DNA of 7,488 nt from Peptococcaceae bacterium UBA4997 (GTDB taxonomy: Bacteria > Bacillota > Dehalobacteriia > UBA4068 > UBA4997): NCBI GenBank assembly GCA_002398485.1, contig DGYV01000044.1, positions 25,785 through 33,272 of the forward strand. Direction: 5' to 3'. This document shows, piece by piece, positions 1-5,759 of this stretch. Numbering within the stretch: the first letter of the stretch is position 1; each line of letters starts with the position of its first letter. Position numbers and translations under genes: made by a program. The notes under the pieces are model-generated. The model saw only the letters and a program-made list of their open reading frames with translations, did no database searches and was not told where the DNA came from.

Positions 1-2068
1 GGTTAAGGCTGTTATGCATGAGTATACAGTAGGATTTAAGCTCTCCACGGCCAACTCGGCCTCTTAGCTGATGCAGTTGTGCCAAGCCAAAGCGTTCCGC
101 ATCACGCACCAACATAATGGTTGCATTAGGTACATCTATACCAACTTCAATAACTGTTGTGGATACAAGGACCTGAATTTTTCCTGCCGCAAAATCATTC
201 ATCAAGGCCTCTTTTTCAGCAGCTTTAAGTTTACCGTGCAATAAAGCTACCTTAAAGCCTTTAAATTCTCCCTGGGCAAGTCTTTTGGCCAAAGAAACCG
301 CCGCCTCCAGGCTAAGCTTTGCGGATTCCTCTACCAAAGGGCAAACTATATAAGCCTGCTCACCCCGCAATAAAGCTTTTTTAATAAAATCAAAAACTCT
401 TTTTTCTTTATCATAAGCCACTGCATAGGTTTCTATTTGTTTACGGTTGGGCGGCATTTCATCTATTACAGAAAGATTCAAATCCCCATATACTGTCAGA
501 GCAAGCGTTCTGGGTATAGGTGTTGCCGTCATCACCAAAATATCGGGGTAATTACCTTTTTGACTTATGGCCTGCCTTTGCATCACTCCAAAACGGTGCT
601 GTTCATCTGTAACTGCAAGGCCAAGTTTAGCAAAATGCACCTGTTTTTGAATAAGTGTGTGCGTACCAATTATTATACCTATTTCACCATTTTTGAGCTT
701 TTCTAACAAAGCCTCCCTTGCTTTACCTGACAGATCACCTGTAAAAAGTGCTGTTTCAAGCTTTGATTTTTTAAAAAGCGGTAAAAGATTTTCATAATGC
801 TGCCGAGCCAAAATTTCCGTTGGTGCCATTAAAGCTCCCTGATAACCCGAAAGTGCGTTTTTATATAAAGCGGCTGCGGCTACCATGGTTTTGCCCGAAC
901 CAACATCGCCCTGCACCAGCCTTGCCATGGGCTTTACAGATTCCATATCAACAAATATTTCTTCTATTACCCTTTTTTGCGCTGCTGTTAACTCAAAAGC
1001 CAAAAACTTGCCAAATTCAGCTAATAAGCTTGGTGTAACAGGCCTTTTTATACCGATTACACTTTCAGGTATACGGTTTGCCAAAACAGCCATCTGCAAA
1101 ACCAATAATTCCTCATAGGCCAGCCTGCGCCTTGCCTCTTCCTGCTCAAGCATAGTTTTGGGAAAATGCATGGCTGCCATAGCATCCTTTAAGCCCATGA
1201 GCTTATGTTTGACCAGTAATTCCTCGGGTAGATCCTCTGTAAGATAAATCTGATATTTGAGCCACAGCTCCTTTAGTAAGGAACGAAAACTTTTCTGGCT
1301 GAAATTGCCCGTACTGGGATAAACGGGTATCAGCCGCTCCACTGCTTTGGCCTCCTCTTGATCCTGCACAAAAAGATAGTCCAAAACCATTATTTCTTTT
1401 GTACCATATTTGCGCTCGATTTTTCCGTAAAGCATAATGGTCTTGCCATATTCCATTTTAGGCGCAAGATGTTTTTGGTTGAACCAAACGGCCGTTATAT
1501 TATCCGTATCGTCTCCAACCAGCACATTAAGGATATGCAGCCTGGCATTTACCTGTCTTAGGGAGCTGTTCAGTATCCTGCCGCAAACTACGGCATGAAC
1601 GCCGATTTCTGTTTGTGATATAGGTATAACATTACCCCTGTCCTCATAAAGACGCGGAAAATGATAAAGCAGATCGTTCACTGTATAAATATCCAAATTT
1701 CTTAAAAGAGCAGCTTTTTTCGGGCCTACCCCTTTTAAATACTGCACGGATTGCCGAAGTTCCGCCCTTACATACGTCTTATTTTCCGATACAGCTTTTT
1801 GGGAGGCTTCTGTGGTATTTTTTAACTGTTCGGGCGTCAAACTACTTAAAAGCATATAACTCTGCTGCCAAAGCTCTTCTCGCTCTGCAGGAGTGCCTTT
1901 ACGGTAAGCTTCTGCGGCAAGCTTAAACGCTTTTGCATATGGTTCAGGTAAATTAGCGGCAAAACCTTCCAGCCATTGGCTGAAACCACCAACAACTGCC
2001 GCATTCATATAACCGAGCTTTTGTTCTTTGAGCCAAACCTTTGCAAGCTTATTGGGCAGTTCTGCCAA
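1..2068 (-). CDS. recG: ATP-dependent DNA helicase RecG (3' end beyond the window)
   Basis: RecG is a superfamily 2 double-stranded DNA translocase that remodels stalled replication forks and branch-migrates Holliday junctions. My translation gives 689 residues before the left edge. Visible in order: an N-terminal extension (about 1-106), the wedge/OB-fold domain opening with LKGVGPKKAALL (111-122), Walker A GDVGSGKT (387-394), DEQH box (488-491), motif III TATPIPR (514-520), STTVIEVGIDVPNA in the second RecA-like lobe (636-649), and the motif VI region QLRGRVGRG (667-675). Only the extreme C-terminus, probably under 120 residues, is missing. The start is TTG at 2068: it lies 7 nt after AAGGAGG, and an in-frame TAA overlaps that ribosome binding site, so no earlier start is possible; the next ATG is codon 21. 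The gene follows fakA on the same strand after 63 nt. Identification is certain; the exact 3' end cannot be seen. Confidence 0.97.
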   Translation of the reverse strand, partial: MAELPNKLAKVWLKEQKLGYMNAAVVGGFSQWLEGFAANLPEPYAKAFKLAAEAYRKGTPAEREELWQQSYMLLSSLTPEQLKNTTEASQKAVSENKTYVRAELRQSVQYLKGVGPKKAALLRNLDIYTVNDLLYHFPRLYEDRGNVIPISQTEIGVHAVVCGRILNSSLRQVNARLHILNVLVGDDTDNITAVWFNQKHLAPKMEYGKTIMLYGKIERKYGTKEIMVLDYLFVQDQEEAKAVERLIPVYPSTGNFSQKSFRSLLKELWLKYQIYLTEDLPEELLVKHKLMGLKDAMAAMHFPKTMLEQEEARRRLAYEELLVLQMAVLANRIPESVIGIKRPVTPSLLAEFGKFLAFELTAAQKRVIEEIFVDMESVKPMARLVQGDVGSGKTMVAAAALYKNALSGYQGALMAPTEILARQHYENLLPLFKKSKLETALFTGDLSGKAREALLEKLKNGEIGIIIGTHTLIQKQVHFAKLGLAVTDEQHRFGVMQRQAISQKGNYPDILVMTATPIPRTLALTVYGDLNLSVIDEMPPNRKQIETYAVAYDKEKRVFDFIKKALLRGEQAYIVCPLVEESAKLSLEAAVSLAKRLAQGEFKGFKVALLHGKLKAAEKEALMNDFAAGKIQVLVSTTVIEVGIDVPNATIMLVRDAERFGLAQLHQLRGRVGRGELKSYCILMHNSLN

Positions 2069-2075
2069 GTTTATT

Positions 2076-2082
2076 CCTCCTT
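2076..2082 (-). promoter_or_regulatory. Ribosome binding site that fixes the TTG start of recG
   Basis: Minus-strand AAGGAGG ends 7 nt before the TTG at 2068. An in-frame TAA overlaps the site, which excludes upstream starts. Confidence 0.85.
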
Positions 2083-2083
2083 A

Positions 2084-2126
2084 AAGCAAAATAGCCATTA
2101 CAGCAGTCTGCAATGGCTATTACCTT
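2084..2126 (-). terminator. Hairpin between fakA and recG, possible terminator or attenuator
   Basis: AATAGCCATT (2090-2099) and AATGGCTATT (2112-2121) form a perfect 10-bp inverted repeat. An inner CAG/CTG stem (2101-2103 with 2108-2110) closes a four-base loop. On the minus strand the hairpin begins about 10 nt after the fakA stop and runs into a T-rich stretch (TATTTTGCTTT), with A-rich sequence on the other side. That is the layout of a modest, AT-rich intrinsic terminator. Its base is only about 7 nt before the recG ribosome binding site and no room is left for a separate promoter, so partial read-through (attenuation) or RNA processing is as likely as full termination. Confidence 0.55.
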
Positions 2127-2131
2127 TGTTT

Positions 2132-3766
2132 TTATTCTACGGATATCAGGTAATAATATACTGCCTGACCACCTGGTTGTACCTCTACCTCTAAATCGGG
2201 ATAATGCTCACTCACTTCTTCGGCCATTGTGTGAGCTTCCTTCTCTTGAATATCTTCACCATAGAAAAGTGTGATAAGGCTATCTTTTTCTTTAACCATT
2301 TTGCTTAAAACATCTTGTACCGCTTCAGCTTTGGTTTTCGAGGAAACTGTTATTTTGCCCTCTACCAAGCCCAAGATGTCGCCCTCATGAATCTCACCAC
2401 CATCGAATTGGGAATCACGCACGGCATAAGTTATTTGGGCAGAAGCAACCTCTTTAATGGCAGCTTCCATTTCCTTTGCATTCAGTTCTACGGTTTCTTC
2501 AGGGTTATAAACCATCATGGCCGCCAAGCCTTGAGTTATATATTTGGTTGGCACAACATATACGGGTTTTTCCACCAGTTCCTTAGCTTGTGCCGTCGCT
2601 AAAATAATGTTGCTGTTATTGGGCAAAACTATTATAGCTTTTGCGGAAACTTTATTGATAGCGTTAACTATATCCTCGGCACTGGGGTTCATACTTTGGC
2701 CGCCTGAAATAACCGCACCTACACCAAGTTCTTTGAAAATTTGGTTCAAGCCCTCGCCGCTTGCCACAGCAACAACTCCGCATTCAGCAAGCTCCTGAGG
2801 CATTTCAGCAGGCGCATTGTCATTGCCGTTTAAGGCTTTTTCAACTTCAACACTTTCACGGTGCTGGTCTTTCATGTTATCTATTTTTATATCATGCAAG
2901 GAACCGTAACGCAAAGCATAATCCAAAATATGGCCTGGGTTATCTGTATGAACATGTATTTTTACAACTTCATCCATGCCTACAGCCACCAAGGAATCAC
3001 CTTTAGAAGCAAAATATTCACGTATCAGCTCCAAGGGGATATTTTTGCCGTGAATAAAAAATTCCGTACAATAATGATATATCAAATCCGACGTATCTTG
3101 AGTAGCGGCAATATTTTTTATGCTTACCGCTTCCGTGGTATCAAGTTCTATTTTTTCGCCTAAAAGGATTTTCAAGCCGCCTTCAAATATACAAAGCAAG
3201 CCTTTACCGCCCGCATCCACCACGCCTGCTTGTTTTAAGGCAGGCAGTTGATTGGGCGTATTATCCAAAGCTATTTGCCCTTGGGCTATTATGTGTTCCA
3301 ATAAATCTATTATGCTTACTTTATCATTGGCATAGGCTTTTGCGGCTAATGCCATATGCTTGCATACGGTTAGAATAGTACCTTCAGCAGGGCGCATTAC
3401 CGAACGGTAAGCCAAATCAGTACCTTTTTGCAAGGCGTGCGCCATATCATTGGCATTTAAAACTTCTTTGCCGGTTAAACCTTGGGCAAAGCCACGGAAA
3501 ATTTGTGATAAGATAACACCCGAGTTACCCCTTGCACCCATTAAAGCACCATTAGCCACAGCAGAAGCAACATCTGCTACCGTATTTTTGCCCGCTATGC
3601 CCTTAACCGCGGAAGCCATGGTTAAACCCATATTTGTACCTGTATCGCCATCAGGCACGGGAAAAACATTAAGCGCATTTATTTCGAGCTTGTTGGCAGC
3701 CAAAAAAGCATAACCACCGGTAAAAAATTCCGCCAGCTCAACTGCATTCAATTGGTAATTACTCAC
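2132..3766 (-). CDS. fakA: Fatty acid kinase ATP-binding subunit FakA (DAK/YloV family)
   Basis: FakA phosphorylates fatty acids held by FakB (DegV-type) carriers to give acyl-phosphate for phospholipid synthesis by PlsX/PlsY. The 544-residue protein has the family layout. The N-terminal DhaL-like kinase domain carries PVPDGDTGTNM (36-46; D39 and D41 fit the Mg/ATP-binding aspartates), GARGNSGVILSQ (77-88) and RPAEGTILTV (125-134), and ends near DAGGKGLL (184-191). A middle domain follows with the histidine motif KIHVHTDNPG (269-278), which fits the catalytic histidines. The C-terminal domain ends in the typical GGQ-VYYYLISVE tail. I chose GTG at 3766, 8 nt after GAGGAGG. A longer reading from ATG 3814 would add 16 non-conserved residues, overlap the upstream gene and lack a ribosome binding site. 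It lies 28 nt after the Asp23 gene and is probably co-transcribed. No fakB is visible here. Family certain; function by homology to staphylococcal FakA. Confidence 0.93.
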   Translation of the reverse strand: MSNYQLNAVELAEFFTGGYAFLAANKLEINALNVFPVPDGDTGTNMGLTMASAVKGIAGKNTVADVASAVANGALMGARGNSGVILSQIFRGFAQGLTGKEVLNANDMAHALQKGTDLAYRSVMRPAEGTILTVCKHMALAAKAYANDKVSIIDLLEHIIAQGQIALDNTPNQLPALKQAGVVDAGGKGLLCIFEGGLKILLGEKIELDTTEAVSIKNIAATQDTSDLIYHYCTEFFIHGKNIPLELIREYFASKGDSLVAVGMDEVVKIHVHTDNPGHILDYALRYGSLHDIKIDNMKDQHRESVEVEKALNGNDNAPAEMPQELAECGVVAVASGEGLNQIFKELGVGAVISGGQSMNPSAEDIVNAINKVSAKAIIVLPNNSNIILATAQAKELVEKPVYVVPTKYITQGLAAMMVYNPEETVELNAKEMEAAIKEVASAQITYAVRDSQFDGGEIHEGDILGLVEGKITVSSKTKAEAVQDVLSKMVKEKDSLITLFYGEDIQEKEAHTMAEEVSEHYPDLEVEVQPGGQAVYYYLISVE

Positions 3767-3774
3767 TAATTTGT

Positions 3775-3781
3775 CCTCCTC
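3775..3781 (-). promoter_or_regulatory. Ribosome binding site that fixes the GTG start of fakA
   Basis: Minus-strand GAGGAGG lies 8 nt before GTG 3766 and inside the 28-nt gap after the Asp23 stop. It rules out the longer ATG reading at 3814, which would place this site within the coding region. Confidence 0.85.
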
Positions 3782-3794
3782 GGTAACACCTGAC

Positions 3795-4151
3795 TTAGTC
3801 CAGTAAGCGAACATCCTGTACCACTACCTGCACTTTATCTATATTCAGTCCTGTGTATTGGTCTAAAGTATATTGTACTCTTTGCATAACATTACTGGCT
3901 ATAACAGATATTTTAGTGCCATAACCAACTATGATATGAACCTTAACGAGCACGTTGTTGTTTTTTTCTTCTATTTCTACGCCTTTGCTGATAGATTCTT
4001 TGCCAAGGAGTTGCCCAATGCCGTCGCGCAGGGTATGCGAAGCCATGCCCACAACACCGAAACATTCTGTAGCGGCAATACCTGCTAGGGTAGCCAATAC
4101 TTCTCTGGAAATAACTATTTTACCATATTGATTGACAATTTCCTGAACCAA
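3795..4151 (-). CDS. Asp23/Gls24 family envelope stress protein (YloU-like)
   Basis: A 118-residue soluble protein of the Asp23/Gls24 (DUF322) family, whose members associate with the membrane or envelope and respond to alkaline or cell-wall stress. Family features seen: the opening strand GKIVISREVLATLAGIAA (10-27), E-x-x-GVVGM (29-36), a central alternating hydrophobic strand NVLVKVHIIVGYG (66-78), the helix S-VIASNVMQRVQYTLDQ-T (82-100), and the closing GLNIDKVQVVVQDV (101-114). There is no signal peptide or membrane segment. The start is TTG at 4151, 8 nt after GGAGG in GGAGGTGAT. It is the first gene of the minus-strand group with fakA and recG, divergent from rpmB, exactly as yloU-yloV are placed beside rpmB in B. 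subtilis. The pairing with fakA is widely conserved and suggests an envelope/lipid role, but the molecular function is not established. Confidence 0.92.
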   Translation of the reverse strand: MVQEIVNQYGKIVISREVLATLAGIAATECFGVVGMASHTLRDGIGQLLGKESISKGVEIEEKNNNVLVKVHIIVGYGTKISVIASNVMQRVQYTLDQYTGLNIDKVQVVVQDVRLLD

Positions 4152-4155
4152 TCAA

Positions 4156-4164
4156 ATCACCTCC
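4156..4164 (-). promoter_or_regulatory. Ribosome binding site for the TTG start of the Asp23-family gene
   Basis: Minus-strand GGAGGTGAT is a near-perfect anti-16S match. With the usual 8-nt spacing from GGAGG it selects TTG 4151. Another TTG closer to the site is in a different frame. Confidence 0.8.
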
Positions 4165-4193
4165 GACAGCTTACTTTAAAAATATTCTCTTAT

Positions 4194-4222
4194 AGTATAA
4201 CTCAAATCATACAAAAATCCAA
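4194..4222 (-). promoter_or_regulatory. Candidate sigma-A promoter for asp23-fakA(-recG)
   Basis: On the minus strand TATACT (4194-4199) is a good -10 box. TTGGAT (4217-4222), 17 nt upstream, is a weak -35 with only the TTG conserved. Transcription would begin near 4187 and give a leader of about 36 nt. The -10 is convincing; the -35 is inference. Confidence 0.45.
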
Positions 4223-4324
4223 ATATAATTTTTCCCTAAATTCACCAAACTGTGGTTTAGCACCTGTTTTTTTGTTGATTATAGTATATTTTTACCGCAA
4301 ATCAATAATTTTGCATAATGGCTA

Positions 4325-4353
4325 TTGTAAAACACAGCTTTATCTGATAGAAT
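4325..4353 (+). promoter_or_regulatory. Probable sigma-A promoter for rpmB
   Basis: TTGTAA (4325-4330) and TAGAAT (4348-4353) are separated by exactly 17 nt; they match the consensus at 4/6 and 5/6 positions. Expected start near 4360, leaving a leader of about 49 nt before the rpmB ATG. The whole 4152-4408 divergent region otherwise holds AT-rich sequence, no ORF and no obvious riboswitch or T-box fold. Confidence 0.6.
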
Positions 4354-4408
4354 TATAAAGGTATTTTTGAGTAAAAGTATTTATGCTCGGGCAAAGGAGG
4401 TGGAACCC

Positions 4409-4597
4409 ATGGCAAAATGTGAAATCTGCGGTAAAACCATTCGCAGCGGTATGAGTATAAGTCACTCTCACATCCGCAACAAACGCACATGGAAACCCAA
4501 TCTGCAAACTGTACGCGCTATTGTAGACGGTACCCCCAAAAGAGTAACCGCTTGCACCAGGTGCCTGCGTTCCGGCAAAGTAAACCGGGCTATCTAA
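4409..4597 (+). CDS. rpmB: Large ribosomal subunit protein bL28, zinc-binding form
   Basis: The 62-residue product is bL28, a component of the 50S subunit. Seen: the opening MAKCEICGKT, the conserved SHSHIRNKRTWKPN (18-31), the core VRAIVDGTPKRV (35-46), and CTRCLRSGKVNRAI to the end. Cysteines C4, C7, C49 and C52 form two CxxC pairs, so this is the zinc-containing (C+) version of the protein. Length is normal. The start is ATG 4409, 6-8 nt after AAAGGAGGT (4393-4401). A longer in-frame reading from 4367 would run through the ribosome binding site and is not credible. It is divergent from the Asp23 gene, as in many Firmicutes, has its own promoter and is followed by a strong terminator, so it is mainly monocistronic. 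Confidence 0.97.
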   Translation: MAKCEICGKTIRSGMSISHSHIRNKRTWKPNLQTVRAIVDGTPKRVTACTRCLRSGKVNRAI

Positions 4598-4623
4598 TAA
4601 AAATAGCGAAAATGTTACAAAAT

Positions 4624-4655
4624 AAAAACAGGTCTTTTGACCTGTTTTTTATTTT
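4624..4655 (+). terminator. Intrinsic terminator of rpmB
   Basis: CAGGTC (4629-4634) and GACCTG (4639-4644) enclose a TTTT loop. The stem is extended by AAAAA before and TTTTT after, then more T-rich sequence. It lies 27 nt after the rpmB stop and is a textbook Rho-independent terminator. The A-tract on the other side could allow it to act in both directions. Confidence 0.93.
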
Positions 4656-4711
4656 GCTTAAAATCAACGCACCTACTAAGGAATTAAATAATAAAATATA
4701 GCAACACCCAT

Positions 4712-4721
4712 AGGAGGTGAT
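4712..4721 (+). promoter_or_regulatory. Ribosome binding site that fixes the TTG start of the small gene
   Basis: AGGAGGTGAT matches the 16S tail almost perfectly. The in-frame GTG at 4717 and ATG at 4720 lie inside or touching it and are too close to be used. TTG 4726 is 8 nt after AGGAGG, the same arrangement as in the Asp23 gene. I see no convincing promoter in 4656-4711, so read-through from rpmB is possible. Confidence 0.7.
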
Positions 4722-4725
4722 GCCC

Positions 4726-4944
4726 TTGCGCAGCAAACAAGAAATCATAGAGCAAGTGGACATCTACAGAGAAAAGCTTGCTTGCGCCATAGAAGAGAAA
4801 GAACTTTATCCAAGCAGCGTTTGTCAGGATGTTGATTTGGTCATTTTTGCTTTAATCGATAAAATAGAAGCCTTGTTTTGGGTACTTGAATTGGATTTAC
4901 CAAATGGAGACATTATTGATAAGATCACAGGCATAAAACATTAA
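4726..4944 (+). CDS. Small acidic helical protein, possibly Spo0E-like
   Basis: A 72-residue protein I do not firmly recognise. It is acidic and predicted largely helical: one charged helix about residues 4-27 (EIIEQVDIYREKLACAIEEK), a short turn LYPSS, and a second hydrophobic helix about 32-55 (VCQDVDLVIFALIDKIEALF), then a short polar tail. There is no signal peptide; the second helix contains acidic residues and is not a good membrane segment. The two-helix hairpin with R-x-x-L in helix 1 and CQDVD (33-37) at the start of helix 2 recalls Spo0E-type aspartyl-phosphate phosphatases, whose signature is SQELD. However, Ser is replaced by Cys and the connecting loop is about three residues short. 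The strong ribosome binding site supports it as a real gene. It sits between rpmB and rpe, where B. subtilis has thiN and spoVM. Family assignment is tentative inference. Confidence 0.72.
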   Translation: MRSKQEIIEQVDIYREKLACAIEEKELYPSSVCQDVDLVIFALIDKIEALFWVLELDLPNGDIIDKITGIKH

Positions 4945-4946
4945 AT

Positions 4947-5076
4947 AAAAAAGCGGTTTAAAGCTGTTTTTGGTTAAGAAAAAACTGTCATCCCAGCATT
5001 AGCGAAAAATCTTTTAAGATACTTCACTTAAGTTCAGGATGACAGTTTTTAAAAAATAGCATATAACCGCTTTTTT
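4947..5076. terminator. Bidirectional terminator with split arms between the small gene and rpe
   Basis: AAAAAAGCGGTT (4947-4958) and AACCGCTTTTTT (5065-5076) are perfect 12-bp inverted arms 106 nt apart. A second pair, GCTGTTTTT (4963-4971) with AAAAATAGC (5052-5060), continues the stem with one G-U type mismatch. The arms end in A6 and T6 tracts, so transcripts from either side finish in a hairpin plus U-run. The position directly between two convergent stop codons fits a shared terminator. The unusually long loop is filled by the palindromic element listed separately. Confidence 0.7.
4980..5050. repeat. Palindromic repeat element (TGTCATCC/GGATGACA ends)
   Basis: A 71-bp unit with perfect 14-bp terminal inverted repeats, AAAAACTGTCATCC (4980-4993) and GGATGACAGTTTTT (5037-5050). 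A central half-palindrome ATCTT-TT-AAGAT sits at 5009-5020, and the right half reads AAGATACTTCACTTAAGTTC. Its ends and its GCGAA...ATCTT...AAGAT-CTTC layout resemble the dispersed TGTCATCC...GGATGACA palindromes I recall from many Firmicute and other bacterial genomes, which are small non-coding repeats of uncertain origin. Resemblance is from memory and other copies cannot be seen in this window. It can also fold on its own as a terminator-like hairpin ending in T5. Confidence 0.65.
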
Positions 5077-5081
5077 AGGCT

Positions 5082-5759
5082 TTATTTGCAAGCGGCTTCA
5101 GCTGCTTTTCTTATATCGCTTACCGCTTTTGCTATATTGGGCTGCCCAAATATGCCCGTGCCCGAAACTAAAATATTGGCGCCTGCTCTTACTACCTCCG
5201 CAGCATTGGCAAGGTAAATGCCACCATCCACCTGAATATCCGCGTCCACACCTTTTTCAAACATCATTTGACGCAAACGGCTGATTTTAGGCAAAGTACT
5301 TTTAATAAAAGATTGTCCGCCAAAACCGGGATTCACGCTCATTAAAAGCACCATATCCAGATCTGGCAAAATTTCTTCTACAGCACTTAAGGAAGTTGCA
5401 GGGTTCAAAGCTACAGCCGCTTTAACACCCAGGTTTTTTATGTATTGAACACTTCTATGTAAATGCTTGCAGGCTTCAGCATGAATACACAATAAATCTG
5501 CCCCGGCTTTTTTGAAATCCTCTAAAAAGCGGTCGGGTTCTTCTACCATCAAATGCACATCAAAAAACATATTGCTGGTTGGCCTTAAAGCCTTAATAAT
5601 AGGTGCTCCGTAGGAAATATTCGGCACAAAGGCTCCGTCCATTATATCCAAATGCAAATATTCCGCTCCCGCAGCTTCCGCTTCTGCCACCTTGGCCCTT
5701 AAATTACCCATATCCGCAGCCAATAAAGATGTTGCGATCTTGATTTCTGTTTTGCTCAT
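5082..5759 (-). CDS. rpe: Ribulose-phosphate 3-epimerase
   Basis: Interconverts D-ribulose 5-phosphate and D-xylulose 5-phosphate in the pentose phosphate pathway. The 225-residue (beta/alpha)8 barrel is of standard length. Active-site motifs: ATSLLAAD (9-16), HLDIMDGAFVPN (36-47, metal/catalytic H36 and D38), DVHLMV (67-72, H69), the flexible-loop motif MSVNPGFGGQ (140-149), VDGG (177-180, second catalytic D178) and the phosphate-binding SGTGIF (199-204). All catalytic residues are present. The ATG at 5759 shares one base with the rsgA stop (TAATG), and its ribosome binding site GGGAGGAG (5768-5775) lies inside the end of rsgA, so the two are probably translationally coupled. The rsgA-rpe pair is common in Firmicutes. 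It ends just before the convergent terminator. Confidence 0.97.
   Translation of the reverse strand: MSKTEIKIATSLLAADMGNLRAKVAEAEAAGAEYLHLDIMDGAFVPNISYGAPIIKALRPTSNMFFDVHLMVEEPDRFLEDFKKAGADLLCIHAEACKHLHRSVQYIKNLGVKAAVALNPATSLSAVEEILPDLDMVLLMSVNPGFGGQSFIKSTLPKISRLRQMMFEKGVDADIQVDGGIYLANAAEVVRAGANILVSGTGIFGQPNIAKAVSDIRKAAEAACK

Noticed and set aside
437..1561. Several plus-strand open frames of 67-89 codons
   Set aside because: All are antisense to recG, whose helicase motifs are unmistakable on the minus strand.
3767..3814. Longer fakA reading starting at ATG 3814
   Set aside because: The extra 16 residues are not family-like, overlap the Asp23 gene and would put the GAGGAGG ribosome binding site inside the coding region.
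4250..4280. T-rich run after GGTTTAGCACC as a terminator
   Set aside because: The possible stem is only three base pairs and no plus-strand gene ends upstream of it.
4367..4408. Extended rpmB reading beginning at 4367
   Set aside because: It would translate through the strong ribosome binding site at 4393-4401; bL28 begins at MAKCE from ATG 4409.
4152..4408. Riboswitch, T-box or ribosomal protein leader structure in the divergent region
   Set aside because: The predicted leaders are only about 36 and 49 nt and no extended conserved stems are visible.
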